From Strigamia acuminata (lineage: Eukaryota > Arthropoda > Chilopoda > Geophilomorpha > Linotaeniidae), in NCBI GenBank assembly GCA_949358305.1, contig OX442314.1, positions 50,352,581 through 50,416,580 on the forward strand: DNA of 64,000 bases, given 5' to 3'. Positions 20,630-32,030 of this stretch are shown here, piece by piece. The notes under the pieces were generated by a model. That model was not told the origin of the DNA. It did not search any database and was given only the letters and a program-made list of their open reading frames with translations. Both the position numbers and the translations under genes were made by a program. Each line of letters begins with the position of its first letter. Position 1 is the first letter of the stretch.

Positions 20630-21900
20630 TTGAATCACCCAAATCCCAATGTCCATTACCACAAATAAACGTAGACGTTTCTAAAAGGACCTATAAAGAG
20701 ATTTCAAAGACTCGTGTCCGCAGATGATCTAGCGATGTCCATTCTCAAAATCGTTTTTTTAACGCTGGTTACCCAGATCCAAAGACAATTCGAAGAATTC
20801 TAACTCGTCTGCAAACCACAGAAAGTTTAAGGCGACCACCTCGAATTAGACTGCCCCGACAACTTGTCGATGTTGATGTTCTCGCCTATTTTAATTTGCA
20901 TTCACACACTAGCATCCGAGCTGTGTCAGAAGAATATGGACTTACTGCCTCCAAAATTTGGAGAATTTTTCATAAACACAATTACATGCATATCATTTGA
21001 CTCTGGTACAGGCATTGGAAAGGGAAGAAGACACCCAACTGCGTTTAGATTTTTGCAACTTCATTTTAAGTGAAATTGATTTAAATGAAGACTTCAATAA
21101 AAACATTTTATGGACTGATGCGGCAAAATGTACTAAAGATGGGGTTATTAACAGACATAACTTGCATTATTGACTTGATACAAATCCTCATTACAAAAGA
21201 GAGCAGAAGCATCAATATCAATGGTCAGTCAATGTATGGTGTAGAGTTTAAAATTCATCAATCATTTGCCCAATCTTTTGCAACGATACTTTAAATGGGG
21301 CCAGATATGTTGATCTTCTAAACGATACTGTTTGTGAATGGGCCAAAAATCTTTCGTTATTGATTCTCAGATCTGTGTGGTTTCAGCATGATGGTGCACC
21401 TCCTCATAAAGTTAGAGAGGCAACTAACATTTTAACTAACACTTTTGCAAACAATCGGATTGGTCAGTGTGGACCTGTTCGTTGGCCTCCTCGTTCTCCT
21501 GACCTTTCACCTTTACAATTTTTCTTCTGGAGTTACTTGAAAGGTGTTGTGTATGATACACCACCAACAAGTTTGGATGACCTTAAAATCGCATTCAGAA
21601 TGCTTGTCTTACAATTGATGTCAACATGTTTGAAAAAATGTACACCAATCAAATAACTCGTTTTCAGCTATGTATCTTGAAAATGGAAAACAATTTGAAC
21701 ATTTTCTGGGATTATTATTTTTTTAATTCCATTATGTCATTTTTAAAATAAGTAATTTCAAGTGCTTTGTGTTGATTGTTTTTAGAGTTATTGTTTTAAA
21801 TTTACTGTTGGTTAACAATGTTTTTTAGGGTAATTTTATGGTTCTCTACAACTTTGTAATTGAAAATTTTGCTCTATCACAACCAGTTAACGAGTTAGCC
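20630..21900 (+). pseudogene. Mariner-like (IS630 superfamily) transposase pseudogene
   Basis: Degenerate coding pieces in order: an HTH region with PKTIRRILTRLQTTESLRRP (20778-20838), a central region of the DUF4817-linked transposase type (SIRAVSEEYGL, then KIWRIFHKHNY), the first catalytic block LWTDAAKCTKDGVINRHN (about 21112) and the second block WFQHDGAPPH..GPVRWPPRSPDLSPLQFFFW (21378-21530). At least two frameshifts and a stop break it. The 3' flank contains CTCTACAACTTTGTAATTG, also found in related ends at 30425, 36550 and 48535. Confidence 0.82.
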
Positions 21901-22310
21901 AGAGTACACTTGGTGATTTTTAGTAACGTATCAAGTAAAAACCCGCCAACATGATACTTTGAATATTTTATTAAATACCGGTATTGATATAATTTAATTA
22001 TTATTAATTATATTTAATTATTATAGCAAACCATTACTATGCATTGTAGTTGTAATTGAACGACTACACCCGCTGGCTGGCATACTACCCACAGTCTTTA
22101 TAGTACAAGGTCAAGCAACGACGTCTTTGGAAATGGTAACTAAAAAATTTGTGCACCGAAATGACTGCTTTGGTGCATATTTTACATGTACGGTATAATT
22201 TTCTCACAGTTTTGGACGTTTAACGTGCATTTGTCAAAATAGGAAATTTTCTCGTGTTTGCCAGATAATACACAAATTATGTACACATAAATGTACTCAA
22301 GTAATTTGCT
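21901..22310. other. Mariner 3' flank and unassigned sequence
   Basis: 21892-21955 is shared with 5390-5450. The rest shows no feature. Confidence 0.4.
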
Positions 22311-22324
22311 AGTTCAGTATCTAT

Positions 22325-22978
22325 TGCGGCTGCTGAAGATGGCAAATTTAATTTCTTGTCATGAGTAAGATTTTTTTATCATTTTGTTCTCAGATTTTAT
22401 AATTGTAATCCTCCACATAGTAATCGCTCAGGCCTAATAGATGCAACTGTGCAAGACGACCTTTGGGATCCCCGGCCTACGACCGATAGGGCCCACACTG
22501 ACAATGGGAACGACGACAACACAAGGACTGCTACCAACAGCCGGACCGTCTAGCACTTCAGACGCCGTCGTGACAAAGTCACAGAACGAAAATGGCAGCG
22601 AGGAAGGCAACTTATAATTAACGACATCGACGAGACCAACATCGTCAACAAGGAGACAACCGTTTCCCACAAAAATGTCAAGATCATGAGAAAGCGCACA
22701 CAATACGCCACACTTTAAATGTTTAAACTCAAATTTTTATTTTTTATTTTTTTTTTTCCTTTTAGGGGATTACCTGCACCATTCTGGAGATCATACAACG
22801 CCTGGAGTTTAATCAAGATGAAATGCCTCTGCATTCGCCACTACCATTATCATTTGAATGGTCGGACTGGTCAGACAAGTTCATGGACCATGTGGTGTGA
22901 CTTTGATGGAACAGGTGAAAGAGCAGGAGTGACGGCAGATGACAACAAGATCGTCATCGCCCGATTTATTTAACCATT
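22325..22978 (+). pseudogene. Broken copy of the unrecognised SPDLF family with exon-like structure
   Basis: 22325-22367 encodes an AEDGKFNFLS-like end followed by GTAAG and is paralogous to 35120-35180 (VEDSTLNFLSG then GTAAG). After 22438 there is a coding-like segment (PGLRPIGPTLTMGTTTTQ). After a T-rich tract ending TTTTAG (22768) comes an open segment with EIIQRLEFNQDEM and FEWSDWSDKFMDHVV, then a frame break and MEQVKEQE, then RQM and SPDLF, ending at 22978. The ending resembles 4965-5019. Stops and frame changes mark it as inactive. Function unknown. Confidence 0.45.
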
Positions 22979-23014
22979 TTTTGTATTTTTTTTGTATTTC
23001 TATAGTTTTATTTT

Positions 23015-23165
23015 TTAAGTAATTGCACCAAAGATTGTGGGATTTATTTAGTTTTTTTATACAATGGCACCAAAGATTGGTGTACCTGGCAAGATTGTGA
23101 GATTTATTTAGTTTTTTTGTGCAATTGCACAAAAGGTTGGTGCGCCTCGCAAGGTAGTGGGAGTT
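23015..23165. repeat. Tandem repeat of about 62 bp, also at 35300-35450
   Basis: Units of the form AAGATTGGTGCACCTCGCAA plus GATTGTGAGATTTATTTAGT plus TTTTTTGTACAATTGCACC; two to three copies at each site. Confidence 0.85.
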
Positions 23166-23226
23166 CTTTAGTTTCTATGTTTTGTTTTTGTTTTCTGTAT
23201 TGTTCGAGCATTTGGTTTATTATTAA

Positions 23227-23403
23227 TGAGTCGTCTGATTTACTACGTTTTAATTGTGTCGTTTATTGCTTGTGTTAAACAAGGATTTAGTAAGTACAAA
23301 ATGCCTGATACGTGCATTATGTCAGTTGTTTCGTTGTTGAAATTTTTTTTCAGGTCAGAGTCATCCAAGACAATTTTAGAAAGCATCCAATCTTTTTACT
23401 AAA
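23227..23403 (+). CDS. Possible small secreted peptide ORF
   Basis: The ATG at 23227 starts MSRLIYYVLIVSFIACVKQG, a credible signal peptide. Unspliced, the frame is 58 codons. Alternatively, a good donor (TTTA|GTAAGT, 23291) and a polypyrimidine acceptor (TTTTTTTCAG, 23354) give a 29-residue product ending shortly after the signal sequence. A different frame after the acceptor is open for 31 codons (KHPIFLLKESPDGL). No homologue is recognised; it could be chance. Confidence 0.25.
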
Positions 23404-23635
23404 AGAAAGCCCAGATGGATTGAAATCTGAAAACGTTAACATACGGTAAACACTTTTTGTGATGCTCTAGCACAAAATGAGCTTGAAAAAGATTGTTTGG
23501 TTGACCAAAATGAAGAGGAGGTTTTTACAAATGAAGAGGGAGTACAAAATGTAGATGTCATCCAAGTTGAAGCGGGAATTCAACGTGAAGAGGAGATCAA
23601 AGTTGAAGCAGGGATTGAAGATGTAAATGTGTAGG

Positions 23636-24679
23636 CAATATACTGTACTAGTTGCTATTTACATTTGTTTTAACCTAGCCTGTATCATGTATCATACCCA
23701 TGTGCACACTGCACTATACTCATGTCTTACATTGATTAAAGATAACAGCAGGCATGCCACTTCTTAGCACATAAAAAAATCCTTTATTTAGTACACACTC
23801 ACCAAACTATTTTTATTTCGTGCAATGCACGTTGGTTTTGTTCTAAAAGAGTTTAAACCAGTTTCGAATTTGCCGCCGACAATTGGGCTTCTCTGCGCAG
23901 TTGTGCGTCGCATGCTTTCGTGTGCATTCGCAACTGCGTGTCTGCTTGCAATCGGTTACTTTAGGCTTATTTTTTATCGTGTTAAAGCATTATTAACTTT
24001 CTCAATTTCAGCTATAATTTATTTAAAATAAAGTTTATTTTTCAAATCTAGCCTTCATTTACTCGGTTTTCAGATTTTTTTATGACAAAATATTGGATTT
24101 TTTCACTTTTCAGAATCAAACAATTCATTTTCATCAAGTTTTTGGTTTAAACCTAAAGAAAAAGGTATGTTTTCTTCCTAATTCGTTCAAAATTTCCTTC
24201 GTTTTTTGATCAATAAGTCGTTTTTGCGGCAAAAATTTCGTAGCGCGCGGCGCTTGACCACGGTCCAAAGTTCGCCAAACCACCTGTTTAGATCAGAAAC
24301 GGGTTTAAACAAGCTTTTTCGGGATTTTCGAATGCTATTTCAGTGGTTCCCCACGTTAATCTAATCCCAGATGATTTGTATTTAGCTGTTTTCCTACATC
24401 TAGTTCTGTTTTTTTGCGGCGGTTTTCGTAGTACGCGGCGCTTCTCCTCGCGGTCCAATGGCCGTAAAACAAGTCCCATTTTTAGAATAGTTAATTCTAC
24501 CAGTGGGTTTTCATTTTCATTGTGAAATAAAACAAAACTTCCTATTTCTTGAATTCTTTTACATTTTACAAATAACGATGTTCAATCACTTTGACACCCA
24601 AAATTTTTGTTTCCAAATTTTTTTTTTATTCTTATTGATTGTCAGTCAATTGTAAAGCACGTGAGGGGTCAAGAACAAC
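23636..24679. other. Dispersed repeat R9 and unassigned sequence
   Basis: 23631-23820 (GTGTAGGCAATATACT, AACCTAGCCTGTAT, TGTGCACACTGCACTATACTC) is shared with 31534-31785. The remainder to 24679 shows a TTTTTGCGGC..GGCGCTT word pair twice (24222-24252, 24412-24445) and no gene. Confidence 0.6.
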
Positions 24680-24915
24680 CAAAGTCCTTTTTAGGAATTC
24701 CAAGATGATGCTTCTGTGCACACAGCAAAAGTCTATCTGGAAGTGGATTTTCTGGATAATAGTGTATAAAGGTTGTTGGTTGGAAACCTTATTCCCCCAA
24801 TTTAAGAGGCTTATTACAACATGAGGAATTAAAGACTGCCATTGTTGCTAAATGGAGTGCAATTGAAGCAAATACATTTATAAAGTTTGTATTGGATCTA
24901 TCATTTCTAGACAGA
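24680..24915 (+). pseudogene. Tc1-type transposase C-terminal remnant
   Basis: EFQDDASVHTAKVYLEVDFLDNSV (from 24698, split by stops in frame) corresponds to the FQQDNAPCHTAK block. ELKTAIVAKWSAIEANTF (from 24828) corresponds to the last helix region of Tc1-type transposases. Paralogous to 31910-32030. Confidence 0.65.
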
Positions 24916-24984
24916 AAAGTTATAATTTGTTATAATATAACATATATTATATTATATTATCTTATAATATGTTCATTGTCATTA

Positions 24985-25610
24985 GCCAACTGAGTGGGGC
25001 CTCTAAAGAGTGCCATCTGGTGCCCACAATTGAACAAGTTGCCCAGAGAAGGCCAAACACAGAAAGCGATTACGGCGTCTGGGAGCTATTTGATATATTT
25101 CCGGATCCTATCGCATTTTGTAGGAATCCAGGCAGAAGTGTCACACTTAAGTACAAATCAATGCTGGAGTGTTACTTAAATAACAAGTATAGACATGCAT
25201 ACTCAAATGATTTGAAAGAAACAATGAAGAAATGCAATCATCACCTTGCAAACTGTGTAAGAGAGTTAGATGCCTGGTGGAACAGAGTTTTATTAGAGAA
25301 AGCTGCCAGATCCGCACAGTCTCAAAGATACAAAGATTATCCGTCACTTATCAAGAAAATGCCAGCGGAAGTGGACCAAATATTTCAAATGAAATTTGCA
25401 TTTATGGATGACCCCAAAGCAAGTGTTGAAACTGACATTTTGAATTTAATTCTTAAGTTTTTCCGGACGCATTTGTTTTTTTTGTTTCAATGTACAAGAT
25501 TGCAGCGACTCCCAGTGGTTGGAGAACATCCTTTAACACCGAGGACAGTGCAACCAAGGAGCACCCGAAACACAGACGTGGTCTACAAAGAAGCTTCATC
25601 GGGGGTGTAG
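24985..25610 (+). CDS. Unrecognised coding segment, about 208 codons
   Basis: After an AT-rich tract ending GTCATTAG (acceptor 24983-24984) the frame is open to a stop at 25610. It encodes a soluble, charged, Trp/Cys-containing protein (VPTIEQVAQRR, DYGVWELFDIFPDP, RELDAWWNRVLLEKAAR). In the last third a different frame (25494-25648) looks more protein-like and ends in a hydrophobic, membrane-like segment, FIGGVAIGAGVAIVLAV. So there may be a short intron (for example AGT|GTTGAA near 25425 to the AG at 25498) or a frameshift. I do not recognise the family. It could be a host gene exon or a mobile-element protein. Confidence 0.4.
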
Positions 25611-25649
25611 CCATTGGCGCAGGTGTAGCCATTGTTTTAGCGGTATGAA

Positions 25650-26097
25650 CGAGATTCAAATCTTCCCTTACATCTCGAAAATTTTGTCTTAGCTCCTTCT
25701 GGCAAGGGCCCTACATAACGTTTGAAGATGCCCGAGAAGCAAGAAATGAGGCCAATGCAAATCGACAGCATCCACCAGCGGTGTGAGGAATAAAACACGA
25801 AACAACGAAAGAGCCGTCACCTGAAAGCTCAAACATCACCAGCAATGAAGACGATGTTTAAAATTAGTAATATCCATTAATGGTATTTTATCAATTTTTG
25901 AACAATCGTGAAAATGTTGAATTTAAAGGTGACTGGACAAAAAGTGTACACATTGGTGACTGAAAAATAAATTGGAACTAAGCTAGTTAAAAATTAAAAT
26001 TAAAAATTTGAAGCATTTATTTTCGAATGGTAAAATACTTTTACAAAACGGAAATGAAATGAAAATACGTTTGTTTTTTGCTCTATTTTGATAGATC
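25650..26097. other. Unassigned AT-rich stretch
   Basis: Nothing recognised. Confidence 0.4.
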
Positions 26098-27420
26098 AAT
26101 GTTAACTTTTTTTAGGGGGAAGGATTATTTTCGACCTGGATTCTTTTCGACTTGAGGTGAAATGACACCAAGAGGACATTCTGTTTGTCACGATGGAGTT
26201 GGCGCAAGAAAGTTCGGACGTGGTTTCCCGAAGGCGCCATCTCAATGTGATTGTGCAAAACGAGCTGCGAACATATGACCAAGTGGACAACAACAAAATC
26301 GCAATTTAAGCTACATTAAAGCGCTTGTAAATGCCACATGCACGAGGAATGCGGGCTTACAATACAAACACATGTAAATGCCACATCCCTGTCAAGAAGG
26401 ATGCGGGCTGACAATGCAATGAAGCGAAGAAATTTGAAAATGACCAGAGCTTTCTTCTGGTTCCACTGAGACCGTCAAGTCATCGGTTTATCCAGGGGTG
26501 ACCACGCGGAGGTAGAGTTGGATTTTACACCCCCGAAGAAAACAAACTTAAACAACTCACTTGTAAATTTGTATTGGATTTCACCCAAAAAGGCCAGATC
26601 GGAACATGAAAATGGGCGACATTAACTAGAACAATGTAAAATGGACAAATTTTAAGAAAAATGAAAATAATAATTCCGGAAAATATTACTTTTCACTTTG
26701 TAAATATTGGACTTCAAAATCGTTTCATTGAAGACAAATTTGAGTTTGAACATAATTTACCAGAATTTGAAAATTCCTCCTTTTTAACCCAAACGACAGC
26801 TCCAAGAAAACAAGCGCACCTGTAAGACAAATACCCGTGCTAAAATTAAAGATAAGTGAAACAAATTAATGCAATTTCATGAGTAAAAATCGAACGGGAA
26901 CACAATGAAATCTGAACATGTCGGCGTGTTTCCAACGTGCAATGACAGTTGTAAACCCCGTAGAACAAATACGGGTTTACATTCGATAAAACACGGATCT
27001 TGCGAAATCATAGAAGTAATCTTCAATCGAATCAATCATTTTGATTTAGTCGTTTCAATTTTCGACCGACATTATTGTTATTTGTGCCAACAAAATTAAA
27101 ATTAAAATCAAGTTCACACTTTCTGGACATAATCAAATCCATCGAGAGACCGACCAAGTTGTGAACTTACCGTTACACCAGTATGGCCCTAGCGCGCGCA
27201 ATCACATGGTTAGATTACACGAGGTTTACATTTCGTAAAACACAGGCCTGCGTAATGATAGAATCAATCTTTGAACTAAATAATATTTTTAACTTAGCTA
27301 TCAGATGGCACTTTCGAGTGGTACTTCTGGTCATTTATTTCCGCGGTTATTACGGAAACCCAAAATATAATTTCACAAAATTTGTCGATATCGTCATTTA
27401 AAAATAAAAAATAAAACTAA
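26098..27420 (+). repeat. Dispersed repeat R1, copy 2 (5' truncated, uninterrupted centre)
   Basis: Covers both the left-half tail and the whole right half of R1 without the hAT insertion, so it serves as the empty-site reference for the nest at 8.6-13.7 kb. It contains the same 45-bp subunits and hairpin region. Confidence 0.85.
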
Positions 27421-27734
27421 AGAAAACATTTCTGTTCAAATTTTTTAATTAATTAATTAATTTATTTTTTAATTTTTGTGATTTCATGGACCAAATCCCA
27501 ATGTCCATTATGACACATGCAGTACAAACGTACACGCGACGTTTCTAAAACGACGTGTATGAAGAGCTTTCACAAACACAAACTGCTCTTTACAATAACA
27601 CTGTGTAATCAACCAAATACTTTGGTGGTCTTTTCACTCTTGTAGACTGTCTTAACGGCATCTCTACATTCGGCTCGACTGGTTACTCGGGAATCATTTC
27701 ATGCTCTCCATCATTCATCAACGCCTCTAGGATT
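27421..27734. other. Short unassigned stretch with (AATT)n
   Basis: 27445-27470 is an AATTAATTAATT run. 27487-27515 shares CCAAATCCCAATGTCCATTA with 20638-20660, a piece of the mariner-type element. Confidence 0.5.
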
Positions 27735-27990
27735 GGTGTGATCTGACCTCCATGAGTGGCTGCGTGGGTCGTACTAGGTAAGTACGACATGAATGTTACG
27801 TTTAACCAACCTCGTCACCCATGGGGCTCACTCCCTGTGCGTGACGAGTCGGTTGCCAGTGCGGCGTGCCTATTTGGCACCCCTGCAACGGGTGACAGGA
27901 TTCTCCAACCCCTAGACAACGATATTAAAGGCCAACAACCAGCAATATGGAGTCTCCTTGTCATTATTACGTGAGTATGCGTCCCAAACC
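27735..27990 (+). repeat. Dispersed repeat R5, partial copy
   Basis: Shares with 45100-45340 and 57330-57540 the blocks CCTCCATGAGTGGC, CACCCATGGG, CAACCCCTAGACAA and TTAAAGGCCAA. It also lies in reverse orientation at 44284-44690. Confidence 0.8.
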
Positions 27991-29165
27991 AGGTTAACCT
28001 GACCCCGAGTCATGAAATATTGAAAGTTATAAATGAAAAAAAAAGACAGTCGGGGAAGTGTGTGAATATGCAAAACCTAATTGAAATGTGATATATCATT
28101 TTAATGTGATTTGTATATGATCACCATGGAAACATGTAACAATGTGTAGAACATGACAGAACCTTTCGTGATATGTTTGTTTTTTACTGTGCTATACACA
28201 ATAAAATAAATTGTTCCCGTCAAAAATGGGGAAAATTACTTGTACATGGTTGTGACAGGGGGTCAGCGGACAAAACAACCGAAAAGCGCTGACCACTGGA
28301 TCCTGATTTGACAAAAACCTTTGTGCTGTGCATGTCCGGTTTGCCTGGGTACTGGCAAACAGGGACTTTCATTAACCATACTGTCCAACAGTCTTCTATT
28401 CTTTTCTAGCTCAGCTTCAAAATCTGAGTGGTTGGGAGAAGAATATAATTCTAAACCTTTTTATTTTTTTTCTTCGTGCGCTGCCCACATAGAAGTAAAG
28501 GCACCATCTGAAACATTTTTAACCTGATTTGAGGTGGAGGTACGCTAGCGATCACCAGCAACCCAAAAACCCAAAGGGAATAGGCGGTTGCACTAAAACC
28601 AATGCTGACATAATCCAATTGTCACGATTCAGCAAGTGACTCCATTATGGCCCAGCGAGGAAACGGATACGTGGACTGCTCATTGAGCGGTGCAGCATTT
28701 TTTGCACCAGGTTGCTACACCGGAAATGTTGGCTTGAAACTCTCACTTGCAATTGCAATGAGACTATCTTCTAAAATTTGATCCGGATATGCAGCGAAAT
28801 GTGGGCACATATGGAAAGTGCCTGGCATAAAGGTGCAGGTGCAGCTTATTAGCTCCGAGTTGCCCTGCTGCTGTTCAATGTTCTTGGGATCACACCGTTT
28901 CAATTCCTACCCTGTCCCGAGTACTGGTTAGACGCAACGACAAGTTGCTGATCACAACCCAGAGTTGTCGAGATTGGGACTCGGACAGCAGGGCAAGCTG
29001 CCAAAGATACGAGATACTAATGGTGCAGTGATCAAATGGTACAGAGAGCTCATTAAGTCATAGGAATGATATCTGAGCATTCAGGTGGCTACCAGTTTTG
29101 AAAAAAGACTTGAAATCTAGCCTGTAACTTTGAAAAACTTTTGTAATTATTCATTTCTTCTTCCT
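27991..29165. other. Unassigned stretch
   Basis: No supported gene or repeat. GC content rises slightly at 28260-28330 and 28540-29000. Confidence 0.4.
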
Positions 29166-29189
29166 CCAAGTTGCTAGGTACTTGTGCAG

Positions 29190-29396
29190 ATGCCGTGTTT
29201 GAAACCACATCCTTTTGCAGCCCCTGCAACTTGGAAAGTTTGCTTGCAACAGGCAACAACTCCTAGTGCAGAAAAGGCAGCGACGAAAATGACGAAACCT
29301 ACGAAAGCGAAGCTACATTCCCAAATCCAGGCTCTGGAAAAGGCATTATTAGCCAAAACGCCTGAGGACGGTTTAACAGCCACCGCTGTCAATTGA
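29190..29396 (+). CDS. Possible exon, unrecognised Lys/Ala-rich helix
   Basis: An acceptor-like TTCTTCTTCCTCCAAG precedes an open segment with the ATG at 29190 and a helix-like AKLHSQIQALEKALLAKTPE, ending at 29396. No family recognised. Confidence 0.25.
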   Translation: MPCLKPHPFAAPATWKVCLQQATTPSAEKAATKMTKPTKAKLHSQIQALEKALLAKTPEDGLTATAVN

Positions 29397-29859
29397 AAAT
29401 TTATCAAGTTCAAGCTCTGATAAAAGTTGGACAGTTCTAAATAAAGTGACTTTTTTTACTGACCTGTCAGCAGAAGATTAACCTTTATTAATGGTAGTTT
29501 TGGATCTCCAAGAATCCATAAATAGAGCTTAGACATTGTGAAATTGCAATTTTCCATTCGTACTAAGTCTGCGTTCATAACTGTGTCAATTAGTTTCTTT
29601 CTTTCCTGGTGATGAGGTAGATTGATACAAGTTAATTATTTTTGCCCAAATTGTTTGTGTAACTGTACATACTTCAAGTCATTTTTTTACACCTGATCAC
29701 GCGTGACACTTATGGCAAGAATTTAGTATAGATTGCAGATTATAGCTCAGAATTTAGCAATACCACAGCATCTGCACTTTCAAGAACATCTTCAATACTT
29801 GAACGATTCTGTGCTTGCAAGAACATTCGTGCTACAACATACAATTGAGTAATTCAAAA

Positions 29860-29989
29860 TGGAAAAATTAGTAATTATAAATGCTATTCAGGGAATTTTA
29901 GCCGAATTACATGAGCAATGGATGAACCGACGCCAAGAGCTACTCATGGAATCAGCCCACAGAGCCGTGGCCAATCTGGCACGAATTTA
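29860..29989 (+). CDS. Short coding-like segment resembling the helix of the SPDLF family
   Basis: 43 codons: MEKLVIINAIQGILAELHEQ, then WMNRRQELLMESAHRAV, then stop. The ILAELHEQ..NRRQE pattern resembles ILAILDAMHQEYVAEH at 4768. The upstream sequence (29790-29868) resembles 37570-37612. Probably part of a dispersed coding family; function unknown. Confidence 0.3.
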
Positions 29990-29997
29990 ATTCAAGA

Positions 29998-30290
29998 ATG
30001 ATAAAGATAGTGGAGAAGGTGGGAGCAGCCGCCGTGTGTTGTGGACAAAGCATTTCCAAAGTCTTAAATGAAAATGCATCGCCATTCGAGGCGAAACTCG
30101 AAGGAATCCGCCTGGCACTGCAGCACGTCATAGAATGTAATCACGAAAAAGTAATCATTTATACAGATTCTTTAGACCCGCTGCAGTGTTTGAGTGGACA
30201 AAAACCTGAAGTGTCATTACTCATAGATTTACTATTTCAGGTTAGTCAAGTTGGATGTAACGTTCGTTTCTGCAGTAAAGTAAACAAGAA
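29998..30290 (+). pseudogene. LINE RNase H domain fragment
   Basis: The frame holds VGAAAVCC, the catalytic Glu region FEAKLEGIRLALQHVIE and the catalytic Asp region VIIYTDSLDPLQCLSG, then VSQVGCNVRFC. This is the RNase H domain of Jockey/I-type non-LTR retrotransposons. RT and endonuclease are absent, and the frame diverges after about 30285 where WxPSHxGxxGNE should follow. A truncated, dead fragment. Confidence 0.75.
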
Positions 30291-30409
30291 AAACAACTAT
30301 TTTTTTAATGCCTAAATTATTTTATTTTCTAAGAATAAAAAATTTCAGTTTGCTGATTTGTGTTCCTTTTTTAAAAAAAAAAAAAACAGTTAATTTAAGG
30401 TGACTAAGA

Positions 30410-30632
30410 TAAGTTGGATGGTGCTCTACAACTTTGTAATCGGAAATTTTTCTCTATCTCGACCAGCTAACGAGTTAGCGAATAAAAAGTGCATTGTTGC
30501 ATGTCTGGCATGAAATTTGATTACACCATTGGATTCGTCATCCCTACTGATAGGCTAGTCTGCTTGGTTTTTTAAAAAAGCATATACTTATTCTGGAAAT
30601 TGACTGGGGCGTCTTAAACGAAACACGCTGTA
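30410..30632 (+). mobile_element. 3' end fragment of mariner-like element
   Basis: GGTGCTCTACAACTTTGTAA and CTAACGAGTTAGC match the 3' flank at 21840-21900. It ends in AACACGCTGTATA, like the CACCCTGTATA end at 36768. Confidence 0.6.
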
Positions 30633-31195
30633 TACAATAGACTAAAGCGAGGAGTATCATCTGGATTAAATTTATTAAATTGCTTGGAAATATGGTGTCC
30701 ACTCAAATAGGGATATTTGAGGGCACCACATGCTGATCACGTGATCAATTTATAAATTTTCTCCCAATGATAATACTCCGTAATATTTTCCAATGAAACT
30801 TTGTGCCAACTCAACTCTTTTGAAATTAATATTTTCATTTTCTTGATGATAAAATTTCTTAAAATGCTTAAGATCGAAGATTTAGTTCGTGTGCTAATAA
30901 AAATCAGGTGTTGTTAAAGATGAATTCATTATGTGATAATAGAGAGTTTTCAGAAAAGTACTTGCTCATTATAAAACACCAAGTTACCACCTTATAACGG
31001 ACTATAGTTATAAGGAATTATAACCTTATTTTATGATTTTGCCAACATGGCGCCTGACCCATTTTGTCACTCTAAATCGCTCAAAATTTAATAAAATTAA
31101 TATCTCATCACTCAATCTTAACATCAACTAGTTCCTTACAGCTTGATGAATAATTAATTTGTTTAGTCTGTGAGGTCTTAGCGGCCTCACATACC
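30633..31195. other. Unassigned AT-rich stretch
   Basis: Nothing recognised. Confidence 0.4.
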
Positions 31196-31431
31196 TGTTA
31201 CGTGTCGGCGACCTTGCCCGCCGGCGGCGGCCGCCAGCCGGCGCACCTGACGATTCAGTCTTGCGACGTCACACCAATTGCGCCCAATCAGAGACATTGT
31301 CATATATTTCGTTTGGAATTCGTTTTGTTTACCTTTTTGTATTTAAGTGCAGATTAAAGTTAGTTTGTGCATTGACTCGAAGCGATAGTGTTGTGCCAGA
31401 TTTCTTTCCGACTCTCCACACGAGGCTGACA
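31196..31431 (+). repeat. LTR fragment, Gypsy (mag-like by primer site), 236 bp
   Basis: Starts TGTTACGTGTCGG, ends GGCTGACA and is followed at once by a tRNA-Ser primer site. It contains a GC-rich GCCGGCGGCGGCC block. Only about 60 bp of leader follows before sequence shared with repeat R9, so the element body is lost. Confidence 0.75.
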
Positions 31432-31464
31432 TGGCGCAGTCGACAGGATTCGAACCTACGCGGG
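31432..31464 (+). other. Primer binding site complementary to tRNA-Ser, extended
   Basis: TGGCGCAGTCGACAGG then ATTCGAACCTACGCGGG. The complement is a tRNA 3' part: variable-arm end, T arm with TTCGAAT, acceptor strand CGACTGC, discriminator G and CCA. Mag-type Gypsy elements use tRNA-Ser. The match runs to about 33 bases, well past the usual 18. Confidence 0.75.
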
Positions 31465-31533
31465 AAATTTCCCATTCTTTCCCAATTAAATCAATAAAAG
31501 TATCAAATTTCGCCATACAGTATTGTAAAAGTG

Positions 31534-32030
31534 TAGGCAATATACTTTATTAGTTGCTATTTACAGTAGTTTTAACCTAGCCTGTATGATTACAAAGTCA
31601 GGCACTACTTGTTTACCATTTAGAAAATAAGACTCCTCAATGTCCAGTTGTATAATGATTCATCTGTTATTATTTTGATGTAATCATGCCATGTGGACAT
31701 GAGATCATGTTTCATATACATGTGCACACTGCACTATACTCATCTCTCACGTGTGTGCGTTTGGTGTGTACACTCACCAAACATGGCCAATTATCTAATA
31801 AAAATAATAAAATCTCCTTCTGTCTGTTTTCGCACTCAACTGCATTCACAAAACTCACATCATAGTGTAAATTGACCTTGTAGCACCAAGACTTGATCTT
31901 AACAATTGTCCTTTCTAGGAATTCCAACAAGATAATGCTTCTGATAGTGGATTTTCGGGATAGTAGTGTAAAGGTTGTTGGTTGCCCACCTTATTCCTCC
32001 AAATTTAAACCCCACATAAAATGTTTTGGG
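31534..32030 (+). repeat. Repeat R9, second copy, with Tc1-type transposase remnant
   Basis: 31534-31785 parallels 23631-23815. 31910-32030 encodes a broken VDFRDSSVKVVGCPPYS, matching the FLDNSVKV..WP block of Tc1-type transposases and paralogous to 24698-24800. Confidence 0.65.

Noticed and set aside
22434-22703. 89-codon minus-strand frame
   Set aside because: Antisense to the coding-like plus-strand segment that has splice-like borders and family similarity.
31432-31497. tRNA-Ser gene or pseudogene on the minus strand
   Set aside because: Only the 3' part is present and it includes the CCA complement, which is not genomically encoded in eukaryotic tRNA genes. Its position immediately after an LTR makes it a primer site.
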